A stretch of 64,000 bases of DNA from Nitrospinae bacterium CG11_big_fil_rev_8_21_14_0_20_45_15 (GTDB lineage: Bacteria; Nitrospinota; Nitrospinia; Nitrospinales; VA-1), in NCBI GenBank assembly GCA_002787235.1, contig PCWG01000042.1, forward strand, positions 412,957 to 476,956, in the 5' to 3' direction. Positions 18,664-28,639 of this stretch are shown in pieces. Under the pieces are notes generated by a model. The model was not told the DNA's origin and did not search any database. It saw only the letters and a list, made by a program, of their open reading frames with translations. Position 1 is the first letter of the stretch. Each line of letters starts with the position of its first letter. Both the position numbers and the translations under genes were made by a program.

Positions 18664-20523
18664 TCATTGCAATGGGATATCCTTGGCTCGGGCCGACTCC
18701 ATTCTCTTTGCAAGAGCTTCGTCATAAGACCACCATTCGATGATATTGCTGATGATGGGCGATTGTGACGGGTTTATTTTTGGATGCGAGAACTTGTTCC
18801 AGTAAGCGGCTCGATCGTAGGCGATGTACCAATGCGGCACCATATAAAATTGATGCGTTAAAATGCGATCCAATGCCTGAATCGCATCAATTAGTTCCTT
18901 GCGCGTGCTGGCTTTGACGATGAGGTCGATCAACTCGTCAACCGCTGGATTTTGGATGCCCATCAAATTACGCGAGCCGGGTGTGACGGCGGCTTCACTC
19001 GACCACATGGAACGTTGTTCGTTGCCCGGTGAACGACTTTGCCCGTAACTTGCAACGATCATGTCAAATTTGAAATCCCTCATGATTTCTTCGTATTGCG
19101 CCACCTGCACGACCTGAATGTCCATGTCCAAACCGATTTTGGCGAGGTTGTTTTTGAAAGGTTCGCTGATGCGCTGGAAAGCCGGGCTGACCAGAATCAA
19201 TTTGAACTTGAAAGGTTTTCCGTCTTTTTGCCGAATGCCATCGGGTCCCATTTTCCAGCCATCCGATTCGAGCAGGGCACTGGCGAGTGCCAGATTTTTT
19301 TCAATGGGCTGTCCTTCACCAGGGGCTCCTACTGGTTTGGTCAAAGCGGTTTTGGGTACAAAATTTTTGTATTTATTGCGCAGATTTTCCAAGAGGGTTT
19401 TGACATTTCCCTCAGGCAAGCCCTGCGGTTTCATCTCCGAATTGTTGTCGAAGTAATTCTCATTGCGGGTGTATTGACCGTAAAACAGATTTTTATTGCT
19501 CCATTCAAAATCGAAGGCTAAAGCAACTGCGGCACGAACTTTTCGAGATTTGAAAAGGTCATTTCTCAAGTTCATCGCAAATCCCTGCATGCCCGCCACC
19601 CTATTGTGCATGAATTTTTCGCGTTTATAATATCCCTTTTTAATGAAATCCCCTTTGTAGTCGAGTGCCCAGTCACGCGAGCTGTTCACTTGAATGACAT
19701 CGTATTCACCACCCTTGAAAGCTTCCCGTTCGGCGACCGGGTCTAGAAAAATTTTCCAGGTGATTTCGTCGAAATTATAACGCCCCTGATTTTTAGCCAG
19801 GTCCTTTGCCCACCAGTTTTTATTACGCTTCAGTGTAATGTATTTGCCAAACTCATATTTTTCGACAATATAAGGTCCGCTACCGACCGCGATTTGATCG
19901 AAATCAGAGCCGAATTTTTTTCCCGGCGCGCCGTAGATATGTTTCGGCAGAATAGTCATTTGGCCTGTTATGAGAGGAAGCTCTTGATTGAAGGTGGAAA
20001 AATGATATTTGACGGTATGTGCGTCGATTTTTTCGACAGATTTGATATCGTGAAAATAGGCTTTGTAGATGGGGTGATATTCTGGATCCTGAATCAAATT
20101 GAAAGAAAATACAAAGTCGTCTGCTGTGACGGGTTTGTCATCAGAGAATTTGGCATTTTTATAAAGATGATAGATCATTGACATCCTGTCATCTGCCAGT
20201 TCGACGGACTCCACCAAGGTGCCGTATTGCGAGAAAGGTTCGTCGTCATCCGCCGAGCTATCCATAGGTGTTTGGAAGACCAGTCCATTCAATCCCGGAG
20301 AGGCTACCCCCTTCAAAGAAAGTGGATTCAGTTTAGTAAAAGCTCCAAAATCGGCGAGAACCAATCTGCCCCCTTTTACAGATTGGGTATCGGCATAAGC
20401 GTAAGGTTCATTGGCCTTGTATTTGAGACCTTCGGCTCCATAGAGCGATAGCCCCGGGAGGGGTTCTGCAAAAGAAGGCACTGCAAACAACAGGGCAATG
20501 AGTAAAGTAAATAATTTATTCAT
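18664..20523 (-). CDS. yejA: Periplasmic peptide-binding protein of the Yej importer
   Basis: A 619-residue SBP family 5 protein that captures peptides (microcin C-type or cell-wall-derived in characterised relatives) for YejBEF. The ATG at 20523 gives a clean signal peptide (MNKLFTLLIALLFAVPSFA). The track of conserved YejA features is present: LPGLSLYGAEGLKY, GGRLVLADFGAFTKLNPLS, VESVELADDRMSMIYHL and ADDFVFSFNL. An in-frame ATG at 20571 would add 16 residues and spoil the signal peptide. A TACAAT at 20582-20587 (minus strand) could be the operon's -10 and would leave a ~50-nt leader to 20523. Confidence 0.88.
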   Translation of the reverse strand: MNKLFTLLIALLFAVPSFAEPLPGLSLYGAEGLKYKANEPYAYADTQSVKGGRLVLADFGAFTKLNPLSLKGVASPGLNGLVFQTPMDSSADDDEPFSQYGTLVESVELADDRMSMIYHLYKNAKFSDDKPVTADDFVFSFNLIQDPEYHPIYKAYFHDIKSVEKIDAHTVKYHFSTFNQELPLITGQMTILPKHIYGAPGKKFGSDFDQIAVGSGPYIVEKYEFGKYITLKRNKNWWAKDLAKNQGRYNFDEITWKIFLDPVAEREAFKGGEYDVIQVNSSRDWALDYKGDFIKKGYYKREKFMHNRVAGMQGFAMNLRNDLFKSRKVRAAVALAFDFEWSNKNLFYGQYTRNENYFDNNSEMKPQGLPEGNVKTLLENLRNKYKNFVPKTALTKPVGAPGEGQPIEKNLALASALLESDGWKMGPDGIRQKDGKPFKFKLILVSPAFQRISEPFKNNLAKIGLDMDIQVVQVAQYEEIMRDFKFDMIVASYGQSRSPGNEQRSMWSSEAAVTPGSRNLMGIQNPAVDELIDLIVKASTRKELIDAIQALDRILTHQFYMVPHWYIAYDRAAYWNKFSHPKINPSQSPIISNIIEWWSYDEALAKRMESARAKDIPLQ

Positions 20524-20650
20524 AATATTGAAGTTTCCAATTTTTTGATAAAGAACGGCAATGTAACGCATGTTATTATTGATTGTATCAGGGCCTGAAT
20601 CAGAACGGGTGATAAATCATTTTAACAAACTTTCGGAGTAGAATTCGATT

Positions 20651-21415
20651 ATGAAATCATCATCGGTTTCCGCTGTTTTTATTTTTTTGTTGCTTGCAAG
20701 CCCTTGTCATGCAGGATTCTTTGATGACCTGGTTGAGAAAGCCCCACAATTAAAAGAACTATCAGGTGGAAGTGGAGCCGGTTCGAACTCAACAGAAATC
20801 TCATCCCTGCTGGACAATGACACCGCAATCGCGGGTCTGAAAGAAGCACTGGAAGTGGGAATAAAGAATGCGGTTGCCGATTCTTCAAAATTGAACGGGT
20901 TTTTGAATAATGAAAATATCAAAATTCCTATTCCAGATTCGCTGAATAAAGTGGTTACCGTTCTTAAAAGTGCGGGTTACGGACAAATGACGGAAGATTT
21001 TGAATTGAGCATGAATCGGGCCGCAGAAGAAGCGGCACCCCAGGCACAGGCCATTTTTATAGATGCGATCAAGGGTGCCAGCATCGAAGATGCGCAAAAA
21101 ATTCTAAAAGGTGGAGACACTGCCGCCACAGAATTTTTGAAAGAGAAAACCTTTCAAAGTTTGTCTGACCTGTTTGAGCCGATCATTTCTTCAAGTCTGG
21201 ACAAGGTGGGGGCGACATTGTATTACAAAGAAATGATGGCCCAATTTGCGAGTCTGCCATTCATGAACGCATTTGCCTTTGATTTGAACCAATACGTTAC
21301 CAAAAACTCTTTGGATGGATTATTTTTTATGGTGGCTGAAGAAGAAAAGAACATTCGCCAAAATCCTACCGCACGCGTGACCGATTTGTTGCAAAAAGTA
21401 TTCGAAACAAAATAA
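20651..21415 (+). CDS. DUF4197 periplasmic protein
   Basis: A 254-residue exported protein with signal peptide 1-21 (ending SPCHA) and a DUF4197 body: [14 protein letters not shown], then [23 protein letters not shown] and a C-terminal [18 protein letters not shown] motif. The family is widespread in Gram-negative bacteria and has no established function. CGGAG lies 11 nt before the ATG. The radical SAM gene follows after 18 nt, so the two are likely co-transcribed. Confidence 0.8.
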   Translation: MKSSSVSAVFIFLLLASPCHAGFFDDLVEKAPQLKELSGGSGAGSNSTEISSLLDNDTAIAGLKEALEVGIKNAVADSSKLNGFLNNENIKIPIPDSLNKVVTVLKSAGYGQMTEDFELSMNRAAEEAAPQAQAIFIDAIKGASIEDAQKILKGGDTAATEFLKEKTFQSLSDLFEPIISSSLDKVGATLYYKEMMAQFASLPFMNAFAFDLNQYVTKNSLDGLFFMVAEEEKNIRQNPTARVTDLLQKVFETK

Positions 21416-21433
21416 ACAGAGAGCCTCAAACCC

Positions 21434-22423
21434 GTGGTTTCAGCCTATCTTCAGCTATCGCAAAAAGAACTCGAACGCCGTGCTCTCGAAGCCTATGAGA
21501 TTTATCGGGAGTGCTGTGTTTGCCCGCGCTCATGCGGGGTGGATCGTACTGCCGGGGTGCTTGGCTTTTGCAAATTGAACGACGAATTGAACGTCTCTTC
21601 TGCGACCCTGCATTTTGGTGAAGAACCCCCATTCACTGGGGGAAGTGGAGGGGTGGGGAATATTTTCGTAGCTTCTTGTAATCTTGCCTGCAGTTATTGC
21701 CAGAACTATCAAATTTCTCAGCAGGAACCCCGTGCGGGTTATTCTACGCGTCAGGTTGCAGAAGAAATGGTGAAATTACAAAAGCAGGGAGCCAATTTTA
21801 TCGGCTGGGTGTCTCCCTCGCATGTCGTCCCGGGCCTGTTGCAAAGTCTATGCATTGCGAGAGAATTGGGTTTGACCCTTCCCATTATTTACAATACAAA
21901 CGCTTACGACGCACTGCCAACGCTGAAACTATTGGATGGCATTGTTGATATCTATCTGCCGGATATCAAATATGCGGACGATGAATTGGCTCGAAAGCAC
22001 TCCAAAGGGATTGATTATGGTCTGCATTCGAAAGCTTCTGTTTTGGAGATGTATCGTCAGGTGGGGCCCTTGAAGGTAGGTCACTCTGGCTTGGCCGAAG
22101 GCGGCATACTTGTGCGTCATTTGGTATTGCCCAATGGACTTGCGGGAACCTGGGAGACTTTGTGTTTCATTGCGCTGGAACTTTCAGCCAATGTGCCTGT
22201 GAGTTTGATGAGCCAGTATCGACCGGTCCATAAAGCTCTGGATGTGCCGGAGCTTTCCAGAAAAATCACAGCAGATGAGTACCAGACGGCACTGGATATG
22301 GCAAATGATTTGGGTATCAAAACAATTTTTGCACAGGATCTGAATTCTGAAATACACAATTTGCCTGATTTTGACGATATTATGCGTCCTTTTCCTTTGC
22401 AGAAAGCGACGGTTACAGGATAA
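21434..22423 (+). CDS. COG1313 (PflX-like) radical SAM protein
   Basis: A 329-residue radical SAM enzyme related to pyruvate formate-lyase activases. The cluster motif is C82-x3-C86-x2-C89 (CNLACSYC). A preceding cysteine-rich segment (C27, C28, C30, C34, C46) is typical of the COG1313 family and may hold a second Fe-S site. No glycyl-radical enzyme partner is in the window, so the substrate is unknown. The start is GTG at 21434, 18 nt after the DUF4197 gene, with no strong Shine-Dalgarno. Confidence 0.8.
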   Translation: MVSAYLQLSQKELERRALEAYEIYRECCVCPRSCGVDRTAGVLGFCKLNDELNVSSATLHFGEEPPFTGGSGGVGNIFVASCNLACSYCQNYQISQQEPRAGYSTRQVAEEMVKLQKQGANFIGWVSPSHVVPGLLQSLCIARELGLTLPIIYNTNAYDALPTLKLLDGIVDIYLPDIKYADDELARKHSKGIDYGLHSKASVLEMYRQVGPLKVGHSGLAEGGILVRHLVLPNGLAGTWETLCFIALELSANVPVSLMSQYRPVHKALDVPELSRKITADEYQTALDMANDLGIKTIFAQDLNSEIHNLPDFDDIMRPFPLQKATVTG

Positions 22424-22582
22424 ATGCAATTTACGGTTGCATGCGGTCAGATCAGAAAAAAATGGATGCATAACCCAATGTTTTTTGGTGAGTGGGAATC
22501 ATTTGAGAACAAGCCCGGATTTTGTTAGTCTATACCGCTAAAATGTTACATATATCTATTACCCTCCATTCAATTTTGAATA

Positions 22583-23737
22583 ATGTCTGATAAAACACGA
22601 AAAATTAAAATAGGTAGTTTGACCATAGGTGGTGGTTCTCCAATTGCTGTGCAAAGCATGTCGGCAACACAAACGCAGGATTTGGAAGCCACAGCGCAAC
22701 AGATTGAAGTTCTGCAAGCGGCGGGTGCGGATGTCATTCGTATTGCCGTGGACAGTGAACAGGATGTGGAAGCTTTGCGAATTTTGCGGGCGAAATACCC
22801 GGACCCTGTATTTTCTGTGGATTTACAGGAAAATTTCAAGCTGGCACCTATCGTGGCACCGCTGGTGGATAAGATCCGGTACAATCCGGGCCATCTTTAT
22901 CATCTTGATAAAGATAAAACCATCCGTGAAAAGGTGCAGTTCATTGTCGATGCCGCAAAGGCCAATGATTGTGCGATCCGTATTGGCGTGAATTGTGGCT
23001 CGGTTGATCCTGATTACAAGAGCCGTTTCCCGGATGATTCAGTTTCCGCTATGGTGCAGAGTGCTTTGGATCATTGCACGATGATGGACGAAATGGGATT
23101 TGTCAATTACTGCGTTTCGCTCAAAGACTCTTCCGCTGAAAAAGTGATTGAGGGCAATAAACGATTTTCGCAAGCGCGGCCCGACGTGCCATTGCACCTC
23201 GGTGTGACCGAAGCGGGATTGCCGCCCGAAGGGATCATCAAAACCTGTATCGCTTTTGAACAATTGATCTCTCAGGGCATTGGCGATACGATTCGTGTTT
23301 CGTTGACCCTGCCAAATGAAGACAAAGGCCAGGAAATCACCGTAGGCAGAGAGATTTTGAAAGATATCAGCGAAGGCCGCTTCCGGTCGGTACCTGAAAA
23401 TTTTTCTGAAAAATTAAACATCATCGCCTGCCCGAGTTGCTCCCGAGTGGAAAATGATAAATTTGTTGAGCTGGCGCAGGATGTCCGCAAAATGACGGAA
23501 TATGCAGAGCGTCATAAATTGACGATAGCGGTCATGGGATGCCGGGTCAACGGTCCGGGTGAAACCGACGAAGCCGATTTGGGACTGTGGTGTGGCCCGA
23601 CTCGCGTCAATTTGAAAAAGGGCACAGAAACTTTGGGTTCGTATTCATATGACGAAATTTTAGGCCAGTTGAAAAAAGAAGTGGACCTTATCATTAACGA
23701 AAAATTTGGCGCGCCAGATTCAGCCATTGGCGCATAA
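22583..23737 (+). CDS. ispG: 4-hydroxy-3-methylbut-2-en-1-yl diphosphate synthase
   Basis: IspG (GcpE) reductively converts MEcPP to HMBPP in the methylerythritol phosphate route to isoprenoids. The 384-residue length is that of the short bacterial form. The N-terminal TIM barrel opens [18 protein letters not shown]. The 4Fe-4S ligands are in ACPSCSR and [10 protein letters not shown]. It precedes tig by 47 nt. Confidence 0.95.
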   Translation: MSDKTRKIKIGSLTIGGGSPIAVQSMSATQTQDLEATAQQIEVLQAAGADVIRIAVDSEQDVEALRILRAKYPDPVFSVDLQENFKLAPIVAPLVDKIRYNPGHLYHLDKDKTIREKVQFIVDAAKANDCAIRIGVNCGSVDPDYKSRFPDDSVSAMVQSALDHCTMMDEMGFVNYCVSLKDSSAEKVIEGNKRFSQARPDVPLHLGVTEAGLPPEGIIKTCIAFEQLISQGIGDTIRVSLTLPNEDKGQEITVGREILKDISEGRFRSVPENFSEKLNIIACPSCSRVENDKFVELAQDVRKMTEYAERHKLTIAVMGCRVNGPGETDEADLGLWCGPTRVNLKKGTETLGSYSYDEILGQLKKEVDLIINEKFGAPDSAIGA

Positions 23738-23784
23738 AGACTAAATTGCCGGAGTAAAAACGGCGCATAGGAGGGGGAGATTCC

Positions 23785-25161
23785 ATGCAGGTTGAAGTCG
23801 AAAAACTAGAAGGTTTGAAACGTAAGTTGAACATCACCATTCCCGGAGAAACCGTTTCTCAAAGTGTGGAGGGAGCCTATCAGAAACTCAACCAGCAAAT
23901 AACAATGGCCGGATTTCGGCCTGGAAAAATCCCCCGAAAAGTGTTGGAACAACAGGTACCGCTACAATCGCTGACTCAGATGTTTCAGGAATTATTGCAG
24001 GAACACTATGAAAAAGCCCTGGCTGAAACAGGATTGGTTCCCGTAAGTGCGCCAGAAATGGACCACTCACAATTGGCTGATGTTCAAAAGGATGCGCCGT
24101 TGACCTTTTCGGTCACAATCGAAATACGCTCCGAATTTGAATTGGTCGATTACAAGGGCTGGAAGCTCAAGAAAAAGGAAATAAAGGTTAATGATGATCA
24201 GTTAGCCGAAGCAATTCAAATGTTGCGCGACAGACATGGCTATCTGGATCATCATGATGATGGTCATAAAGCCCAAAATGGGGACATCGTTACTCTGGAT
24301 TTTGAAGGCTATCTTGAGGGACATCCACTCGAAGGCGGTTCTGCCAAAGACTATATGGTGCGCTTGGGCGAAAAGAAAATGATCTCTGGATTCGAGGAAC
24401 AGTTGGTCGGGCATGAGGTGAACGACGAGTTTGAGGTGAAAGTTGTTCTTCCGCAAACCTGGAACAATAGAGTGCGCCGTGTCAGCATACCTATCCCCGG
24501 TGCAGAAAGTTCCGAGCCCGATGATCTTGCGTCCTTTCAAGTAAAAATCAAAGAGCTCAAACACGTAGTCCCCGCTGAACTTGACGAAAAATTAGCTCAG
24601 AAAGAGGGATGCCGTGATATCGATGAACTCAAACGCAAGATCAAGACTGAAATGCAGGTCTACGGCGAACAAAATGAAGAGATAAAAATCAAAGAAACCA
24701 TCTTCAATAAGTTGGTCAAGGAACACGATATACAACCTCCTGAGTCGATGGTGGACACGGAATTGAAATTCATGATTGAAGGGATGAAATTTCAAATCCA
24801 ACAGTCCGGTATGACTCTGGAGGACTCAGGGTTTGATCCTGATAATGCAAGGAAGGAGTGGCTGGAGCGTGCGACATTCAACTCCAAAGGATATATGATA
24901 CTTGGTGTGATTGCAGACAAAGAAAAAATCTACGTGACAAAAGAAGATTTGGATTTGGAATATCGCCAACTTGCAGAGCAGACCAAACAAAAAGTTGAAG
25001 ATGTAAGAAAACGGATGATGAGCAACCAGGAAGTCATGGAGCAGACGTCTATCAAGATTCGAGGTCGTAAAGCATTGAATCTGATTTATTCAAACTGTGA
25101 GTTCGAGTATCACCAGGGAGATGGTGATGTTACGAATAAAGAACAAGTAGAATCTGCATAA
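23785..25161 (+). CDS. tig: Trigger factor (ribosome-associated chaperone/PPIase)
   Basis: A 458-residue nascent-chain chaperone. Residues ~1-145 form the ribosome-binding domain with the GFRPGKIPRKVLEQ signature. Residues ~155-260 form the FKBP-type PPIase domain (GDIVTLDFEGYLEG; ISGFEEQLVGHEVND). The remainder is the helical C-terminal arm domain. The PPIase domain has an extra loop, about VRRVSIPIPGAESSEPDD, where most relatives read directly into the last strand. A strong GGAGGGGGA precedes the ATG. Confidence 0.93.
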   Translation: MQVEVEKLEGLKRKLNITIPGETVSQSVEGAYQKLNQQITMAGFRPGKIPRKVLEQQVPLQSLTQMFQELLQEHYEKALAETGLVPVSAPEMDHSQLADVQKDAPLTFSVTIEIRSEFELVDYKGWKLKKKEIKVNDDQLAEAIQMLRDRHGYLDHHDDGHKAQNGDIVTLDFEGYLEGHPLEGGSAKDYMVRLGEKKMISGFEEQLVGHEVNDEFEVKVVLPQTWNNRVRRVSIPIPGAESSEPDDLASFQVKIKELKHVVPAELDEKLAQKEGCRDIDELKRKIKTEMQVYGEQNEEIKIKETIFNKLVKEHDIQPPESMVDTELKFMIEGMKFQIQQSGMTLEDSGFDPDNARKEWLERATFNSKGYMILGVIADKEKIYVTKEDLDLEYRQLAEQTKQKVEDVRKRMMSNQEVMEQTSIKIRGRKALNLIYSNCEFEYHQGDGDVTNKEQVESA

Positions 25162-25293
25162 ACAGATTGCTCAAAGCAGAACCCCATATTGATGTGGATA
25201 GCATTGGCTGTTTTTAGTCTTTTCAAGCTTTAAGAATCCCCGTAAATGACAGCATTGAAATCAAATAATTTTTTATAAAATTATACAAGACTT

Positions 25294-25743
25294 ATGGATT
25301 TAAAAAAACGATTTATCAAAGTAAAAGAATCGGTTGTTGATCTTGAAACGCAATTGATGTGGAAGCATACAGATAGCATGAACGATCTCAAAAAATGGGT
25401 TAACTTTCAAGACAGTGCCGATTACGCGCGCGAGTTGAGAGAGAACAAATTTTTAGGTTTTGACAACTGGAGGTTACCCACAAAAGAGGAAATGGCAACT
25501 CTTTACGATGAGTCTCTGGTCAACACAGACCGTTTTGATAAAACAATTCATATTTCCGATTGTTTTGCACCCGGTGGTGGATTCACCATGATTGCGGGAA
25601 TGGTCAGCGGTCGTTTTCGTACCTGGGTTTTTGATTTGCGCGAAGGTACATTTGAGCAACCCGAAGGACTTTGGACAATTACAGCCGCGGCACGTGCGGT
25701 TCGAACGATTGGCGAAGGCGAATCGTATTCTACTGAAGATTGA
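25294..25743 (+). CDS. DUF1566 (Lcl-type C-lectin-like) protein
   Basis: A 149-residue protein with the DUF1566 signature: an initial ETQLMWKHTD strand, the FDNWRLPTKEEMATLYDES core and a closing AARAVRTI. The family has a C-type-lectin-like fold related to FGE/Lcl, often found in surface or adhesion proteins. Here it lacks a signal peptide or other domain. It ends 18 nt before acs, suggesting co-transcription; the reason for the pairing is unclear. Confidence 0.75.
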   Translation: MDLKKRFIKVKESVVDLETQLMWKHTDSMNDLKKWVNFQDSADYARELRENKFLGFDNWRLPTKEEMATLYDESLVNTDRFDKTIHISDCFAPGGGFTMIAGMVSGRFRTWVFDLREGTFEQPEGLWTITAAARAVRTIGEGESYSTED

Positions 25744-25761
25744 ACAGAAGAGAGATATCCA

Positions 25762-27732
25762 ATGACTGAAATTTATAATCCACCTTCATCTGTTTCTGAT
25801 GGGGCCTGGATAAAAAATATGGATGAGTATCGCGCAATGTACGAGCGATCTGTCAATGATCCCGATGCGTTTTGGGCCGAGCAAGCCGAACAGTTCACCT
25901 GGTATGAAAAGTGGTCTCAAGTACGTGATTATAATTACAACGTCAACAATGGAAAAATTTCTATCGAATGGTTTAAAGGCGGTAAGACCAATATTACGGA
26001 AAACTGTCTGGACCGTCACTTAAAAGATCGCGGTGATCAAACCGCAATCTTGTGGGAGGGCAATGAGCCGGGAGAAAATCGTTCCTTCACTTATCGGGAT
26101 TTGCACGAGAGAGTCTGTAAGTTTGCCAATGTCTTGAAAAAACATGGTGTGAAAAAAGGCGATTGCGTATCGATTTACATGCCGATGGTACCTGAGCTGT
26201 CAGTGGCCATGCTTGCATGTGCGCGAATCGGAGCCGTGCATTCCATTGTGTTTGGTGGATTTTCAGCCTCTGCGTTGTCCGAACGAATTGCAGATTCTGC
26301 CTGTAAAATAGTGATAACCACCGATGGCGCATTTCGAGGTGCGAAGCCCATTCCCTTGAAAACCAGCGTTGATGAAGCGATTGTTTTGGCCGAAAAACTG
26401 GGGACAAAGGTGAATACCTGTATTGTCGCAAAAAGAGTCGGCGATAAAATTCCTGCTCCCATGACACCGGGTCGTGATTTCTGGTGGGAGGATGAAATGG
26501 CCTCGGCTTCGGCTGAATGCTCACCGGAGCCGATGGATGCGGAGGATCCTCTATTCATCCTTTACACTTCAGGATCGACGGGAAAACCAAAAGGTGTTCA
26601 GCATAATGTGGGAGGCTATATGGTTTTTGCCGCTCTCACCTTCAAGTATATTTTTGATTATCACGATGGTGATATCTGGTGGTGTACGGCAGATATCGGG
26701 TGGGTGACAGGACATTCCTACATTATCTATGGACCCTTGGCAAACGGGGCTACGACACTTATGTTTGAAGGTGTGCCCACTTACCCCGATGCCGGTCGAT
26801 TTTGGGATGTGGTGGACCGTCATAAAGTCACACAGTTTTACACGGCTCCAACGGCAATTCGCGCCTTGATGTCGCATGGTGAAGAAATTCCCGCTAAGTA
26901 TGACCTTTCGACTTTAAAAGTTCTGGGTTCGGTCGGAGAACCGATCAACCCGGAGGCATGGCGCTGGTACCATAAAAATGTTGGAAGAGGGCGATGTCCG
27001 ATTGTCGATACCTGGTGGCAAACCGAGACAGGGGGAATCCTGATCACTCCATTGCCCGGTTGCACACCGGAAAAACCCGGTTCGGCGACTTTCCCCTTTT
27101 TCGGAGTCAAGCCTGTCGTAATAGAAGCTGAAACCGGCAAGGTATTAGAGGGCAATGATGTCTCCGGTGTATTGGCTTTGGCAGAGCCATGGCCGGGTCA
27201 GATGCGTACGATCTATGGCGACCATGACCGGTTTGAAGAAACCTATTTCAAGATGTATCCCGGATATTATTTTACCGGTGACGGTTGTAGACGCGACAAA
27301 GATGGCTATTACTGGATCACTGGGCGTGTTGACGATGTGATAAATGTCTCCGGTCATCGTATGGGTACCGCAGAGGTGGAGTCGGCTTTGGTATTGCACA
27401 CAGCAGTTGCAGAAGCGGCTGTCGTCGGTTTCCCACACGATATCAAAGGGCAGGGCATCTATGCTTATGTGACATTGATGGACGGTATTGAGGGCTCTGA
27501 AGAACTCAGAAAAGATTTGGTGAAATTTGTTAGAAATGAGATAGGACCCATTGCGGCACCAGATATTTTGCACTTCACACCCGGATTGCCGAAAACGAGA
27601 TCGGGGAAAATCATGCGTCGGATTTTACGAAAAATTGCGGCCGATGAAGCAGATCAACTGGGCGATGTGTCAACACTGGCCGACCCGACTGTAGTCGATG
27701 CCTTGATTGCAAATCACGAAAAATTGATTTGA
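25762..27732 (+). CDS. acs: Acetyl-CoA synthetase (AMP-forming)
   Basis: Acs activates acetate to acetyl-CoA through acetyl-AMP. The 656-residue length is canonical. Motifs: the P-loop [14 protein letters not shown], the adenylate motif [25 protein letters not shown], the [13 protein letters not shown] hinge and the C-terminal catalytic lysine in TRSGKIMRR, the usual site of regulatory acetylation. No acetyltransferase/deacetylase gene is nearby. It may serve acetate assimilation or CoA recycling. Confidence 0.95.
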   Translation: MTEIYNPPSSVSDGAWIKNMDEYRAMYERSVNDPDAFWAEQAEQFTWYEKWSQVRDYNYNVNNGKISIEWFKGGKTNITENCLDRHLKDRGDQTAILWEGNEPGENRSFTYRDLHERVCKFANVLKKHGVKKGDCVSIYMPMVPELSVAMLACARIGAVHSIVFGGFSASALSERIADSACKIVITTDGAFRGAKPIPLKTSVDEAIVLAEKLGTKVNTCIVAKRVGDKIPAPMTPGRDFWWEDEMASASAECSPEPMDAEDPLFILYTSGSTGKPKGVQHNVGGYMVFAALTFKYIFDYHDGDIWWCTADIGWVTGHSYIIYGPLANGATTLMFEGVPTYPDAGRFWDVVDRHKVTQFYTAPTAIRALMSHGEEIPAKYDLSTLKVLGSVGEPINPEAWRWYHKNVGRGRCPIVDTWWQTETGGILITPLPGCTPEKPGSATFPFFGVKPVVIEAETGKVLEGNDVSGVLALAEPWPGQMRTIYGDHDRFEETYFKMYPGYYFTGDGCRRDKDGYYWITGRVDDVINVSGHRMGTAEVESALVLHTAVAEAAVVGFPHDIKGQGIYAYVTLMDGIEGSEELRKDLVKFVRNEIGPIAAPDILHFTPGLPKTRSGKIMRRILRKIAADEADQLGDVSTLADPTVVDALIANHEKLI

Positions 27733-27803
27733 GTTAAAAGCGAGATTGCTTGGGTAAAAGAACCTTTATTTATTTCTAATAAAATACTCGAGGTCAATAG
27801 GCG

Positions 27804-28232
27804 ATGCACGAGTTGTTCTATTGTAGTTATGCAAAGAAAGATATTTCAGATCAGGATATCCTGGATATTTTAGAAGTCTCTCGGAAAAACAATAGCGAAC
27901 TGGACATTACCGGTCTTCTCCTTTACTGGGATAAGACTCATCAATTTCTTCAAATTTTAGAAGGGGATAAAAAAAGTATTTTCGAACTTTATTCAAAAAT
28001 ATGTGATGATCCTAGACACTCCTCATTGAAATTGATCTATGACGGTGAGATTTCTGAAAGAGGTTTTAAGGGATGGAGTATGGCGTTCAAAGATTTGAAG
28101 GAAGTTGACACATCCAAGATTTGTGGTTTTTCAGACTTTGCAATATCGGGTTTTACTAATGAAAGAACTGAGGCCGAAGCTTCAAGAGCTGTAAACCTCA
28201 TAAAATCTTTTAGAAATTTATTACCTTCATAG
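27804..28232 (+). CDS. BLUF-domain blue-light photoreceptor
   Basis: A 142-residue short BLUF protein (sensor of blue light using FAD). The flavin-contact residues are present: Tyr6 in LFYCS, Asn29/Asn30 in KNNSELDITGLLLY, Gln50 in FLQILEG, and the later W in GWSMAF. About 40 residues follow the core as the C-terminal helices. There is no fused output domain, so it would act through protein contacts, as in PixD/Slr1694-type proteins. It is separated from acs by ~70 nt and from the next gene by ~60 nt. Confidence 0.85.
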   Translation: MHELFYCSYAKKDISDQDILDILEVSRKNNSELDITGLLLYWDKTHQFLQILEGDKKSIFELYSKICDDPRHSSLKLIYDGEISERGFKGWSMAFKDLKEVDTSKICGFSDFAISGFTNERTEAEASRAVNLIKSFRNLLPS

Positions 28233-28290
28233 ATTTATGAATACGAAGTTTAATTTTTTTATCGCGTATAACGGCAAGCGTGTCTGACCC

Positions 28291-28596
28291 ATGTCCATTT
28301 ATATGACCGCCCGCTTCAGGGTCAAACGACATGCCATAGAGAAATGTCGGCAGGCTCTGAAGGATCTGGTTGCACATGTGCGCGATAATGAACCATGTAC
28401 CATTGTCTATTTGGCGCAACAAGAAATAGCCGATCCGACCCGTTTTTTAAGTATACTGATATTCGAAAATGAAACCGGTTTGCTCCTGCATCGCAACTCA
28501 CCTGCCTCTGCGCGCTTTGTCGAAACCGTTTATCCCGAAACATTGGACCCCATTGAATTTACCGAATACAATGTGGTTGCCGACCGCAATGAGTGA
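28291..28596 (+). CDS. ABM-fold (quinol monooxygenase-like) small protein
   Basis: A 101-residue ferredoxin-like alpha/beta protein of the antibiotic biosynthesis monooxygenase (ABM) superfamily: MTARFRVKRHAIEKCRQAL, then EPCTIVYLAQQ, RFLSILIFENETGLLLHRNSP and a C-terminal VTVYPETLDPIEF-like strand. Relatives include YgiN quinol monooxygenase. No cofactor motif is needed for this fold, so function cannot be read from sequence. Its stop is convergent with tyrS. Confidence 0.65.
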   Translation: MSIYMTARFRVKRHAIEKCRQALKDLVAHVRDNEPCTIVYLAQQEIADPTRFLSILIFENETGLLLHRNSPASARFVETVYPETLDPIEFTEYNVVADRNE

Positions 28597-28639
28597 CTGG
28601 CTTGCGTTCTGATTTCGGTACCGTTTATGTAAAGAAAGT

